In this document: positions 33,758 to 44,585 of the stretch, piece after piece
How the letters are laid out: each line of letters starts with the position of its first letter
How positions within the stretch are numbered: the stretch's first letter is position 1
NCBI RefSeq assembly: GCF_000244975.1
Contig: NZ_CM001440.1
Span: forward strand, 124,001-188,000
Source: Saccharomonospora cyanea NA-134
GTDB lineage: Bacteria; Actinomycetota; Actinomycetes; Mycobacteriales; Pseudonocardiaceae
Reading direction: 5' to 3'
DNA: 64,000 bases
Program-made: the position numbers and the translations under genes
Notes under the pieces: generated by a model
Databases searched by the model: none
The model's input: only the letters and a program-made list of their open reading frames with translations
What the model was told of the DNA's origin: nothing

Positions 33758-34179
33758 GCCGCGACGGACTTCCGCAGCACGTCGAGCTGTTCCTCCCAGC
33801 CGCCGGTGTTCTCCTCCAAGGCGCGGGCACGGTGTTGTTCGGGCAGCGTCGCGAACCCCGTTTCCACCACTGACAGGCGAGTGCCGCCCTGCTCCTCGGT
33901 CAGGGTGAACTCCACGAGCGTGGAGTTACCTTCGCCGGGCTCTTGACCGGCGAAGGCGCTGGCCCATCGATAGGCGAGGTAGTGAGGGGGCTCGGACTTC
34001 TCGATCCGGATCGGGTAGTCACCGTCCTCGGCGCTGTTGGCCACGAAGCGTTCACCGCTCTCCGGGGTGACGCCGCGGCGGTGGCCGTCGTCCACCCAGG
34101 AGAACTCGACGAGCGTCGCCCACACCCGTGCTGCGGGGGCGTTGATCCACACGTCGCGTTCGATGCGGTCCAGGTTCAT
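33754..34179 (-). CDS. AHSA1/SRPBCC domain protein
   Basis: 141-residue Aha1-C-like START-fold protein (RIERDVWINAPAARVWATLV; NSTLVEFTLTEEQGGTRLSV; C-terminal helix ENTGGWEEQLDVLRKSV). Such proteins bind hydrophobic ligands and are commonly the partner of ArsR regulators. ATG 34179 has an AAGGAGA ribosome site. First gene of the two-gene operon; promoter region shared with the divergent serS. Confidence 0.88.
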   Translation of the reverse strand: MNLDRIERDVWINAPAARVWATLVEFSWVDDGHRRGVTPESGERFVANSAEDGDYPIRIEKSEPPHYLAYRWASAFAGQEPGEGNSTLVEFTLTEEQGGTRLSVVETGFATLPEQHRARALEENTGGWEEQLDVLRKSVAA

Positions 34180-34197
34180 TGGATTCTCCTTCGATTA

Positions 34198-34217
34198 GTG
34201 CAACCACAGGGTTGCAC
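34198..34217. promoter_or_regulatory. operator-like palindrome 1 (GTGCAACC-N4-GGTTGCAC)
   Basis: Perfect 8-bp arms around ACAG, 19 nt upstream of the AHSA1 start. It shares GCAACC-N4-GGTTGC with palindrome 2 and is the probable binding site of the ArsR-type repressor. Confidence 0.6.
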
Positions 34218-34233
34218 ATGAAGTCGCCTCACT

Positions 34234-34249
34234 GCAACCTATGGGTTGC
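34234..34249. promoter_or_regulatory. operator-like palindrome 2 (GCAACC-N4-GGTTGC)
   Basis: Same half-sites and spacing as palindrome 1, centre 34 bp away (about three helical turns). It lies between the AHSA1 and serS promoters. Confidence 0.6.
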
Positions 34250-34292
34250 GCGTTGGGGGGCGGCCGACCACGTGTGCGCCGAGCGACCGGTC

Positions 34293-34298
34293 TACCCT
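34293..34298 (+). promoter_or_regulatory. -10 element (TACCCT), leaderless promoter of serS
   Basis: TACCCT, 7 nt upstream of GTG 34306; favours this start over the upstream in-frame codon at 34246. Confidence 0.5.
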
Positions 34299-34305
34299 GC
34301 TAACC

Positions 34306-35571
34306 GTGATTGACCTGAGGACTCTGCGCGAGGAACCGGACGTCGTGCGCGCCTCGCAGCGCGCCCGCGGTGAGGACGTCGGCGTCGTGGACAGGTTGCT
34401 GTCCCTCGACGCCGAACGCAGGTCCGCCATCGCCAGGGCCGACAACCTCCGTGCCGAACAGAAGCAGCTCGGCAAGCGCATCGGCAAGGCGTCCGGCGAG
34501 GAACGCGAATCCCTGCTCGCGCACGGTAAGGAGCTCGCGGCCCAGGTCAAGGCGGCCGAAGCGGAGCAGAACCGCGCCAGCGAGGAGTTCGAGCAGCTCC
34601 ACCGGGTGGTGCCGAACGTCGTGCACCCGGACGTACCGGCGGGCGGCGAGGACGACTTCGTCGTGCTCAAGCACGTGGGCACGCCGAGGGAGTTCGACTT
34701 CACGCCCAAGGACCACCTGGAGCTCGGCGAGGCGCTCGGCGCCATCGACATGGAACGCGGCGCCAAGGTGTCGGGGGCGCGGTTCTACTTCCTCACCGGC
34801 ATCGGCGCCCGGCTCCAGCTCGCGTTGCTGAACCTGGCGGCGGCGCAGGCGGCGGAGAAGGGCTTCCAGCTGATGATCCCGCCCGTGCTGGTGCGGCCGG
34901 AGATCATGGCGGGGACCGGCTTCCTCGGCGCGCACTCGTCGGAGGTGTACCACCTGCCCGACGACGACCTCTACCTGGTCGGCACGTCGGAGGTGCCGCT
35001 GGCCGGATACCACTCGGACGAGATCCTCGACCTCACGGCCGGACCGCAGCGGTACGCGGGCTGGTCGTCGTGCTTCCGCCGCGAGGCGGGCTCCTATGGC
35101 AAGGACACCCGCGGAATCATCCGCGTCCACCAGTTCGACAAGGTGGAGATGTTCGTCTTCTGCGAGCCGTCCGACGCCGAGGCGGAGCACGAGAGGCTGC
35201 TCGCCTGGGAGGAGGAGATGCTCGCGAAGATCGAGGTGCCCTACCGGGTGATCGACACGGCGGCGGGCGACCTCGGTTCCAGCGCGGCACGCAAGTACGA
35301 CTGTGAGGCGTGGGTGCCCACCCAGCAGGCGTACCGCGAGCTGACCTCGACGTCCAACTGCACCACCTACCAGGCGCGCAGGCTGTCGGTGCGCTACCGC
35401 GACTCCGACGGCCGCCCGCAGGTCGCGGCCACCCTGAACGGCACGCTCGCCACCACGCGGTGGATCGTCGCGATCCTGGAGAACCACCAGCAGGCCGACG
35501 GCTCCGTGCGCGTCCCGGAGGCGCTGCGCCCGTTCCTCGGTGGACTGTCCGTTCTGGAGCCGCGAGCCTGA
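34306..35571 (+). CDS. serS: seryl-tRNA synthetase
   Basis: Charges tRNA-Ser (and tRNA-Sec where present) with serine. 421 residues: N-terminal coiled-coil tRNA-binding arm (about 25-100), class II core with motif 2 [15 protein letters not shown] and motif 3 [15 protein letters not shown], plus [13 protein letters not shown] 34306 gives the usual [12 protein letters not shown]-terminus and follows a TACCCT element. In M. tuberculosis serS (Rv3834c) neighbours the same septum and zincin genes; here they are about 4 kb away, separated by the DUF1190/DUF350 cassette and others. Confidence 0.97.
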   Translation: MIDLRTLREEPDVVRASQRARGEDVGVVDRLLSLDAERRSAIARADNLRAEQKQLGKRIGKASGEERESLLAHGKELAAQVKAAEAEQNRASEEFEQLHRVVPNVVHPDVPAGGEDDFVVLKHVGTPREFDFTPKDHLELGEALGAIDMERGAKVSGARFYFLTGIGARLQLALLNLAAAQAAEKGFQLMIPPVLVRPEIMAGTGFLGAHSSEVYHLPDDDLYLVGTSEVPLAGYHSDEILDLTAGPQRYAGWSSCFRREAGSYGKDTRGIIRVHQFDKVEMFVFCEPSDAEAEHERLLAWEEEMLAKIEVPYRVIDTAAGDLGSSAARKYDCEAWVPTQQAYRELTSTSNCTTYQARRLSVRYRDSDGRPQVAATLNGTLATTRWIVAILENHQQADGSVRVPEALRPFLGGLSVLEPRA

Positions 35572-35650
35572 GTTCGCGAGTCAGCCCGCTGCGCCCTCCC
35601 GTGCCGTTACTCTGATCGTGTCAGCCGGAAGGCGACTCTGGGAGGGTCAC

Positions 35651-36628
35651 GTGCGCGGGAGGGTTCTCGCCGTTTTGGGGTCCGCGTTGCTGCTGGCGGG
35701 ATGTGCGACCACCGTGAGCGGCACGGCCTCACCGGCTTCACCACCGTCGAGCGGTCGGCCGGACGTGGCCGCGGGCGAGCCGTGCGAGCTGTTGACCCCG
35801 GAGCAGGCCGCCGCCCTCGACTACGAGGAGAAGGGCGAGTTCACCCCCGGAAGGCCGCAGCAGCTCGTGCCGCCCGCGTGCACGTGGAGCCCCGCCTACA
35901 GCGATCAGGGCATGGACCTGCTCGACGTCTACTTCTCCGTGGACATCCCGCTCACCGACTACGTCAACGGTGCGGAGCCGGACTGGGAGAAGGACTTCGG
36001 TGGCCTGACGTGGGCGCACTATCCCGACCCGTTCGGTACCGAGGCGATGTGCTCGATCGCCACCGAGCTCTCGCCCTCGTCGTTCGTTCTGATCGCGAGC
36101 AGTGACTTCGTCGACGAGTCGAAGTCCTGCGAGCAGGCCGAGGCCGCGGCGCCGTACGTGGCCTCCAACCTTCCCGGCGGCGCGCCTGCGAAGATCGAGC
36201 CGGAGCAGCCGAGCCCGCTGGAGTCGGTGGACCCGTGCTCGCTGCTCACCGCGGAGCAGGCGAAGGAACTCGGCCGTCGTGGGCACGGTGAGTTCCTCGA
36301 ACCGGACGAGCTGCTGCCCGCGCGGTGCAGCTGGATCGCCGCCGACGGCGACGAACGCAACGCCACCATCGTGGGCGTCGAGACGGACCGACCGGTACCG
36401 GTCCCGGAGGAGCAGTCGGACCGGAAACCGAAGGACGTCGAGTCCGACGGTCACGAGTGGGTGGTGTACTCCGCGGACATCCCCGGGTTGTGCCTCGCCC
36501 ACGTGGCCTTCACCGACAAGTCGTACGTGAACATCACGGTCGTGGAAGCCGAGGCCGAGATGGACGAGGTCTGCGCGAAGGTCGAGGACACGATCCCGTT
36601 CGTGACCGAGAACCTGCCGCGGCAGTGA
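35651..36628 (+). CDS. DUF3558-type lipoprotein with two repeats
   Basis: 325-residue secreted lipoprotein: signal peptide with lipobox LLLAGC (Cys near residue 18), then two homologous DUF3558-like domains, each opening with a proline-cysteine element (EPCELLTPEQAAAL and DPCSLLTAEQAKEL) and holding further Cys. GTG 35651 has a GGAGGG ribosome site. DUF3558 proteins are abundant surface lipoproteins of Pseudonocardiaceae, often near ESX genes. Function unknown. It converges with lhgO with only 4 nt between stops. Confidence 0.82.
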   Translation: MRGRVLAVLGSALLLAGCATTVSGTASPASPPSSGRPDVAAGEPCELLTPEQAAALDYEEKGEFTPGRPQQLVPPACTWSPAYSDQGMDLLDVYFSVDIPLTDYVNGAEPDWEKDFGGLTWAHYPDPFGTEAMCSIATELSPSSFVLIASSDFVDESKSCEQAEAAAPYVASNLPGGAPAKIEPEQPSPLESVDPCSLLTAEQAKELGRRGHGEFLEPDELLPARCSWIAADGDERNATIVGVETDRPVPVPEEQSDRKPKDVESDGHEWVVYSADIPGLCLAHVAFTDKSYVNITVVEAEAEMDEVCAKVEDTIPFVTENLPRQ

Positions 36629-36632
36629 GCGT

Positions 36633-37823
36633 TCAGGCGAACGCCTCGACCCGGTCGGCGACGTGCGCGGCGATCTCCAGCGCACTCGTGGCGGCGGGGG
36701 AGGGAGCGTTGAGCACGTGCACCTGGTCGCGGACCTGTTCGATGAGGAAGTCGTCGGCGAGTCTGCCGTCGGGGAGCAGGGCCTGGGCACGTACTCCGGA
36801 GCCGTGGCGCACGATGTCGTCCGGTGTCACGGCGGGAACGAGCCGGGCGAGGCTCGCCGCGAACAGCCGCTTCGACAGCGACCGGGTGACCTCGGCCAGC
36901 CCCACGGGGACGGCGTAGCGGCGGGCGAGCCGCCACGTGCCCGGAAAGGTCACCACCTCGGCGAGGTCGCCGAGTGAGACGTCCCGCCACCGGTAGCCCT
37001 CCCGCCGCAACGCGGGCACGGCGTTCGGTCCCGCGTGGACACTGCCATCGAGCATGCGTGTGAGGTGCACGCCGAGGAACGGCAGCGCCGGATCCGGTAC
37101 CGGGTAGATCAGTCCGCGTACGAGGTGACGCCGCTCGGGCCGCAGCTCGTAGTACTCGCCGCGGAAGGGCACGATCCGCGCCGACGGTGTGAGCCCGGCC
37201 AGGCGGGCCACGCGGTCGGACTGCAGGCCCGCACAGTTGACGAGCACGTCCGCCCGCACCACGTGCTGTGGCGTGGCGACCTCGACGCCCCCGCGTGCTC
37301 CGGTGCGGATCCCGAGCGCGGGTGTGTTCAGCCGCAGGTCCGCACCGGCGTCGTGCAACAACGACACCAGCGCATGGCACACGGCGGGAAAGTCGATCAC
37401 CGCGGTGGAGTGCACGCGCAACGCGCGCACACACGACACCTCGGGCTCGTACTCCCTGGCCTGCGCGGCGTCCAGCATCGTGGCGGGTACGCCGTTCGCC
37501 TCCGCCCGCTCGGCGAGCACGCCGAGCGCGGGCAGCTCCGCCTCGGATGTCGCGACCACGAGCTTGCCGCACACGTCGACGGGCACCCCGTGGTCGCGGG
37601 CGAAGGCGACGATCGACCGGTTGCCCGCCACCGAGAGCCGCGCCTTGAGCGAACCCGGCCGGTAGTACAGCCCGGCGTGCACGACGTTCGAGTTGTGCCC
37701 CGTCTGGTGAGCCGCCCAGTGGCTCTCCTTCTCCAGCACGGTGACGCGGTAGCCGCGCCCGGTGAGCTTCCAGGCGACGGCGAGGCCGATGATGCCGCCA
37801 CCGATGACCGTCACGTGCCGCAC
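36633..37823 (-). CDS. lhgO: L-2-hydroxyglutarate oxidase/dehydrogenase
   Basis: 396-residue FAD-dependent oxidoreductase of the DAO family. Rossmann FAD motif VIGGGIIGLAVAWKLTGRGY at the N-terminus, the LhgO-type HNSNVVHAGLYYRPGSLKA, and the C-terminal FAD segment RAQALLPDG. It oxidises L-2-hydroxyglutarate to 2-oxoglutarate and passes electrons to the respiratory chain. GTG 37823 lies 8 nt after a TAAGCT element, suggesting a leaderless message. Confidence 0.9.
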   Translation of the reverse strand: MRHVTVIGGGIIGLAVAWKLTGRGYRVTVLEKESHWAAHQTGHNSNVVHAGLYYRPGSLKARLSVAGNRSIVAFARDHGVPVDVCGKLVVATSEAELPALGVLAERAEANGVPATMLDAAQAREYEPEVSCVRALRVHSTAVIDFPAVCHALVSLLHDAGADLRLNTPALGIRTGARGGVEVATPQHVVRADVLVNCAGLQSDRVARLAGLTPSARIVPFRGEYYELRPERRHLVRGLIYPVPDPALPFLGVHLTRMLDGSVHAGPNAVPALRREGYRWRDVSLGDLAEVVTFPGTWRLARRYAVPVGLAEVTRSLSKRLFAASLARLVPAVTPDDIVRHGSGVRAQALLPDGRLADDFLIEQVRDQVHVLNAPSPAATSALEIAAHVADRVEAFA

Positions 37824-37831
37824 GGTGCGGC

Positions 37832-37837
37832 AGCTTA
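37832..37837 (-). promoter_or_regulatory. -10 element (TAAGCT), near-leaderless promoter of lhgO
   Basis: TAAGCT on the minus strand, 8 nt upstream of the GTG at 37823. Confidence 0.4.
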
Positions 37838-37885
37838 CGCCGCCGGGAGCGGCTCGGCCGAAGTCGAGCCGTTCCCGGGGACGGG

Positions 37886-38854
37886 TCAGGCGCGGTACTC
37901 GGGGAGCTCCGGCCAGACGAGGGCGGCGAGTTCCTCGGCACCCGCGCAGCGGTCCGGGTCGAAGGACACGGCGGAGAGGGTGACCACCTCCCGTTCGTGC
38001 GGGTTCTCCTCCGAGAACCGGATGTGCGGGGTCGTCACCTCGCAGCCGTACTCGAGCGGGGTCACCTTCGTCGGACGACCCGCGATCTTCGTGGAGAAGT
38101 CCGACAGGTCGGTGAGCGACACCTCGAAGTCCAGCTCGACCGCGGGCATGCTCGGCTTACCGAGGGCGCAGCCGTGGCCGTCGAGTTGTTCGTGGACGTT
38201 CACGCCATCCTCGAACAGGTCGGGCACTCCGGCCCGTTCGAACGGCTCGCACGGGTCCAACTCCGCGAGGGAGCCCGGCCGGAACGACTGCGGGAACGTC
38301 TCCTCCGAGAAGGCGGCCTCGGCGACCCCGTCTGTCGCGGCGTCGGCGATGCGGCAGAGCTCCTCCTGATCGATCTGTTCGGCGTCGCTGAGTGGTTGCG
38401 CGAGGACCCGCAGGCCGATCTCGTCGGCGAACATCAGAGCCCGCAGGCATCCCTCGCCCTCGACCTCGATGCTCTGCCTGCGCACCGAGCGGGACAGTTT
38501 TTCGTCCTCCGAGGGCCAGATGACCTTCGGGTTGTTGTCGTACAGGTTGCCGATCGTCATGGTCAGCGTGGTGGACGGGGTGGTGACTCCGACGTAGCAG
38601 TGCCGGAAGCTCGGCACGGTGAAGTCGACGTCGGCGCCGGCCTTCGCCAGAGCCTGGGCGTCGAGGAGTTCGCAGAAGTCGACCGCGGAGAGGTCGCCGA
38701 GAGCGGCCTCGGCCGTCAGCGGCTTTTCCTGGGCGGTGCCGGGCTGGTCCGCCGCGCCGGTTCGCTCGGGTTTCCCGGTTTCCGAGGCCGAGCACGACGT
38801 GGTCAGCGCCACCACGATCAGGACGGTGACAAGTCCGGATTGTTTCTTGAGCAC
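37886..38854 (-). CDS. DUF3558-type lipoprotein
   Basis: 322-residue predicted lipoprotein: signal sequence LVTVLIVVALTTSC with the lipidation Cys near residue 21, a Thr/Gly/Glu-rich linker, then two weakly repeated DUF3558-like regions (VDFCELLDAQALAKAG and LDPCEPFERAGVPDLF). The family is shared with the genes at 35651 and 62166. Upstream of lhgO on the same strand. Function unknown. Confidence 0.78.
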   Translation of the reverse strand: MLKKQSGLVTVLIVVALTTSCSASETGKPERTGAADQPGTAQEKPLTAEAALGDLSAVDFCELLDAQALAKAGADVDFTVPSFRHCYVGVTTPSTTLTMTIGNLYDNNPKVIWPSEDEKLSRSVRRQSIEVEGEGCLRALMFADEIGLRVLAQPLSDAEQIDQEELCRIADAATDGVAEAAFSEETFPQSFRPGSLAELDPCEPFERAGVPDLFEDGVNVHEQLDGHGCALGKPSMPAVELDFEVSLTDLSDFSTKIAGRPTKVTPLEYGCEVTTPHIRFSEENPHEREVVTLSAVSFDPDRCAGAEELAALVWPELPEYRA

Positions 38855-39079
38855 GGTTGGGACATCGGCCCGGTGCGGGCGGCGTAACGCACCCGACCCC
38901 TTCGTGATGATCGCGAGAGCGGAACGTTACTGCTGTTGAACGGTGAGTGGCCGTGGGTCGGCGTGGCCGTGGATCTTGTCGACACCCTTGCCGACACACG
39001 TGGTCGGATCAGCCCCGAGTCGTCGTGGAGCGAGTAGCTTCGCCACGGAAGGGGTGCACATCGGTCGAGCGGGCGGGGT

Positions 39080-40786
39080 GTGGTGGTGACGGCGGTCACG
39101 ATCGGTTCGTGGCTCGTGCTGGCCGTTTTCCTGATCGTGTGGTGGCCACGCATCAACACGAGGCGGCTCTGGCGACTCGTCGCGCTGGGGCTCGCTCTGC
39201 TGCTGTCGCTGTTCCACCAGCTCGCCTATGCCACCATCGCCGGTGACGCCTACGTCACCTTCCGTTACGCGCGCAACGTCGCCGAGGGCTACGGCGCCGT
39301 CTACAACCCCGGCGAGTACGTCGAGGGCTACGCGAACTTCCTGTGGATGATTGTCGTGGCTCTGCCGGGCGCGGTGTTCGACGACTCCGACGCCATCGTG
39401 GCGACCGCCGTGGCCCTCGGCATCGCCAGTGCCCTCGGGTGTGTGCTGCTGGCGTACCGGCTGACGAACCGGATCGTGCTGCTCGCCCGGCCCGGGGGGC
39501 CGGGGATGCCCGGTCTCGGAGTGGTGGCGGCAGCGCTCACCGCCGGGTCGAGCTCGCTTTCGGCCTACGGTGCGTCGGGTCTCGAAGCGCCGCTGTTCGT
39601 GCTGCTGACGCTCATGCTCTGTCTGGCGCTCGCGGCCGGTAGAGCGGTGGTGGCCGGGGTGGTGGCCGCGCTGGCGGTCATGACGAGACCGGAAGGGCTC
39701 GTCCTCGCCGTGGTCGGGCTGGCGTGGTTCGCCGTGGAGGCGGTCCGCCGCAGGCAGGCGGGTTCGACCGCCGTGGCGTATGTGGTCGGTGTCGTCGTGC
39801 TGCTGGTGCCGTGGACGGTGTGGCGACTCACCATCTACGAACACCTGCTGCCCAACGTCGTCGTGTCGCGATGGAAGGGCGGCTGGTCCGACCGGCTGGC
39901 GGGTGGCTGGGAGTACGTGGCCGAGTTCGCGCTGGCCTACCAGGCGTTCGTGGCGCTCGCCGTGACCGCGTTGGCGCTGCTGCTGACCCGCCGCGGGGTG
40001 CCGGAGAGCGTGGCGCGCGCTCGTTCGGTGGTGTGGTTGCTGGTGGCGCTCGCGGTCGGACACGTGGTGGGTGTCCTGGCCGCAGGCGGTGGCTGGATGC
40101 CGGCGTGGCGGCTGCTCGCCCCGGTGCCGGTACTGCTGGCGATCGTGGGCACGGCCGCGTACGGGCTCTTCGTCGTGACCAGCCCGGCGAGGGAAGCGCC
40201 CACGTCCGCCGAGCCGGAACCGCGATCCCCGCTCGCACGAAGGCGCACGGTTTCCGTGGTGACCATGGCACTGTGCGGGCTGTCGCTGGTCGTGACCATG
40301 GTGCATCCCCGCGCACTGCCCGCCATGCACGAGCTGCGCGCGTCCGCCGACCAGCTCGCCGAGGTCGGCAGGTGGCTCGACGAGTCGTTACCGGCAGGGA
40401 CGGTGATCAGCACTCACAACACGGGGGCATTGGCGTACGAGGCGGGACCGTCGATCGTCGTCGTGGACGTCTTCGGCCGCACGGACGAGCACATCGCCCG
40501 TGAGGGCGAACCGTTGCGGGTGGCAGGTCACAGCGTCTACCTCACGCGTGACTTCGACTACGTGGTCAACACCCGTTCACCGGCCGTGGCGGTCGAGGAG
40601 TCCGGCTACACCACCGAGCAGGAATGCGGCATCAACCCCGCCTACGCGGGGCTCTACGAGGTGGCGAGCTTCCGCCGGGAGGGCACACCGTACTGGGTGT
40701 CGGTGTACGTGCGGCGCGTGTCGGCCAGCTACCTCCTCGAACTCCTGGACGCCCACCCCGACTTCACGTACGTGTCGTGCCTCTGA
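39080..40786 (+). CDS. GT-C fold polyprenyl-phosphate-dependent glycosyltransferase (AftB-like)
   Basis: 568-residue membrane protein with about ten helices and a C-terminal extracytoplasmic domain. After the first helices it carries AGDAYVTFRYARNVAEGYG followed by VYNPGEYVEGY, the pattern of the AftB/arabinofuranosyltransferase type of GT-C enzymes, which take sugars from decaprenyl-phosphate outside the membrane. The usual Asp-Asp pair is Gly-Asp here, so activity or donor use may differ. GTG 39080 follows a GGGCGGGG ribosome site. It stands 2 kb before the arabinogalactan block and has two relatives in it (48340 and 53485). Acceptor unknown. Confidence 0.75.
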   Translation: MVVTAVTIGSWLVLAVFLIVWWPRINTRRLWRLVALGLALLLSLFHQLAYATIAGDAYVTFRYARNVAEGYGAVYNPGEYVEGYANFLWMIVVALPGAVFDDSDAIVATAVALGIASALGCVLLAYRLTNRIVLLARPGGPGMPGLGVVAAALTAGSSSLSAYGASGLEAPLFVLLTLMLCLALAAGRAVVAGVVAALAVMTRPEGLVLAVVGLAWFAVEAVRRRQAGSTAVAYVVGVVVLLVPWTVWRLTIYEHLLPNVVVSRWKGGWSDRLAGGWEYVAEFALAYQAFVALAVTALALLLTRRGVPESVARARSVVWLLVALAVGHVVGVLAAGGGWMPAWRLLAPVPVLLAIVGTAAYGLFVVTSPAREAPTSAEPEPRSPLARRRTVSVVTMALCGLSLVVTMVHPRALPAMHELRASADQLAEVGRWLDESLPAGTVISTHNTGALAYEAGPSIVVVDVFGRTDEHIAREGEPLRVAGHSVYLTRDFDYVVNTRSPAVAVEESGYTTEQECGINPAYAGLYEVASFRREGTPYWVSVYVRRVSASYLLELLDAHPDFTYVSCL

Positions 40787-40804
40787 CCGGCTCCGTCGCG
40801 GCCT

Positions 40805-41620
40805 TCAGAACCAGCGCTCCAGCACCTGCGCCACGCCGTGCTCGGCGTTGGACGCGGTGATCTCGTCCGCGGCTTCCAACACCGCCGGGTGAGCGTTGGC
40901 GACGGCGACCCCGTGGCCGGCCCAACCGAGCATCGGCAGGTCGTTGGGCATGTCACCGAAGGAGATCGTCTCCTCGGCCGACACGCCGAACCGCCCGGCG
41001 ACCTCGGCGAGCCCGCTCGCCTTCGTGATCCCGGGAGAGGCGATCTCGATCAGTCCGCCACCGGAGGAGAACGTGACGTGCACGCTGTCGCCCAGCACGC
41101 TGTGCGCCGCGACGGCCATCTCGTCGGACGTCATCTTGCGGTGGCTGACCAGCAGTTTCACAGCCGGGTGGCCGAGCACCTCCGCGCGCGGGACCACGAA
41201 CCCCTCTCCGTCACCCCAGGGATTGTGGTACTCCGACTCGATCACGAAGTTGTGCAGGTCGTTCTCCTGCGCTTTCGTGCCGATGCGCTCCGCCGCCAGC
41301 CTGCATCCGGGCAGCGCGTGGTCGAGTGCCTCGGCCAGATCGGTGAGCTGCACGGGTTCGAGCAGGCCGTGCACGTCGACGACGTGATCCGCGCCGATGT
41401 CGTACAGCACGGCGCCGTTCGCGCACACCGCGTAGCCGGTCAGGCCGGTGGCCTCGGCGACCGGGGGGATCCAGCGTGGCGGCCTGCCCGTCACGAGGAT
41501 GACCGGAACGCCGTCGTCGACGGCGCGGGTCACCACGTCGGCGGTGCGAGGCGCCACCTGCTCCAGGGGGGTGAGCAGGGTGCCGTCCACGTCAGAGGCG
41601 ATGAGCCGGGGTTTCTCCAC
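40805..41620 (-). CDS. Cof-type HAD superfamily phosphatase (Rv3813c-like)
   Basis: 271-residue cytosolic phosphatase: motif I LIASDVDGTLL, motif II VILVTGRPP, C2B cap, motif III Lys in PAVKLLVS and motif IV SFGDMPNDLPML. It probably acts on small phosphorylated metabolites such as sugar phosphates or flavin precursors. GTG 41620 (start VEKPRL) has a GGGAAA purine site; ATG 41641 is the alternative. Divergent from the F420-type oxidoreductase. Confidence 0.88.
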   Translation of the reverse strand: MEKPRLIASDVDGTLLTPLEQVAPRTADVVTRAVDDGVPVILVTGRPPRWIPPVAEATGLTGYAVCANGAVLYDIGADHVVDVHGLLEPVQLTDLAEALDHALPGCRLAAERIGTKAQENDLHNFVIESEYHNPWGDGEGFVVPRAEVLGHPAVKLLVSHRKMTSDEMAVAAHSVLGDSVHVTFSSGGGLIEIASPGITKASGLAEVAGRFGVSAEETISFGDMPNDLPMLGWAGHGVAVANAHPAVLEAADEITASNAEHGVAQVLERWF

Positions 41621-41672
41621 GACACCAGTTTCCCAGATCATGCCCGTGCTGCGGGGTGTCGTGTTTCACCGA

Positions 41673-41678
41673 TAGCGT
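41673..41678 (+). promoter_or_regulatory. -10 element (TAGCGT), leaderless promoter
   Basis: TAGCGT, 7 nt upstream of GTG 41686. Confidence 0.5.
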
Positions 41679-41685
41679 CGACGGC

Positions 41686-42579
41686 GTGCGCGTAGGCATT
41701 GTGATCCTCCCGGAGGACAGGTGGTGGGCCGCCGAGCCGAAGTGGCGGGCCGCCGAGGAGTACGGCTTCGACCACGCGTGGACGTACGACCACCTGGGTT
41801 GGCGTTCGCTGGTGGACGGACCGTGGTTCACCGCGGTTCCCACGCTGGCCGCGGCGGCCATGGTCACGACCACCATCAGACTCGGGACTTTCGTGGCCTC
41901 ACCGAACTTCCGCCACCCCGTGCCGTTCGCGCGGGAGGTCATCACCCTCGACGACCTCGCCGACGGGCGTCTCGTGCTCGGTCTCGGCGCGGGCGGGCAG
42001 GGGTACGACGCCTCGGTGCTCGGCGGGCCCGAGCTGTCCGCGGCGCAGCGGGCCGACCGGTACATCGAGTTCGTCGAGACGCTCGACGGGTTGCTGCGCA
42101 CCGACGGTTTCGACCATTCGGGCACCTACTACAAGGCCGACGGTGCGCGGAACCTCCCCGGATGTGTGCAGAAACCGCGCTCGCCCCTGCTGTTGGCAGC
42201 GGACGGACCGAGGACGATCGCCTTCGCCGCTCGCGCCGGCGACGGCTGGATCACCACGGGCCGTCCCGAGGAGGGACAGACGCAGAAGGCGTGGTGGAGC
42301 CGGGTACGGGAGTTGTCGAGCAGGTTCGACGACTCCCTCGCCGAGGCGGGCCGCGAGCAGGTGGTGCGCTGCCTCAGCCTGGACGCCGCACCGGTGTTCT
42401 CGCTGACGAGCATCGATGCCTTCACGGAGGCTGTGGGCAGGGCGGAGGAGCTGGGCTTCACCGACGTGGTGGTGCACTGGCCGCGCAGCGGCACGCCCTA
42501 CCAGGGCAAGGAGTCGGTGCTGGAGGAGATCGCCGCCGACCTCCTGCCTCGCGTGCAGGGTCGGGACCAGACCAACTGA
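41686..42579 (+). CDS. LLM-class F420-dependent oxidoreductase
   Basis: 297-residue luciferase-like monooxygenase-fold protein. Typical features: N-terminal strand VRVGIVILPED, DHAWTYDHLGW, TIRLGTFVASPNFRHPVPFA, and DDLADGRLVLGLGAG. Actinobacterial members usually use coenzyme F420 as hydride carrier, though FMN use is possible. GTG 41686 is supported by the upstream TAGCGT element. Substrate unknown. Confidence 0.87.
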   Translation: MRVGIVILPEDRWWAAEPKWRAAEEYGFDHAWTYDHLGWRSLVDGPWFTAVPTLAAAAMVTTTIRLGTFVASPNFRHPVPFAREVITLDDLADGRLVLGLGAGGQGYDASVLGGPELSAAQRADRYIEFVETLDGLLRTDGFDHSGTYYKADGARNLPGCVQKPRSPLLLAADGPRTIAFAARAGDGWITTGRPEEGQTQKAWWSRVRELSSRFDDSLAEAGREQVVRCLSLDAAPVFSLTSIDAFTEAVGRAEELGFTDVVVHWPRSGTPYQGKESVLEEIAADLLPRVQGRDQTN

Positions 42580-42742
42580 TTCGCTTGAACGGGTGAATCA
42601 CTCAGCGTGAGGAACTCGCCGGGCTCCCGGATCGTCGGACTCGACGCAAGGGCAACAGACAGGCGCCCGGGGAAGAGGGGCAGTGAGGGGCGCACGGCCC
42701 TCGTGCGACGAGGCGGAAGCGGCGTGGAGCGGACCCACTTAA

Positions 42743-44581
<1,839 letters not shown>

Positions 44582-44585
<4 letters not shown>

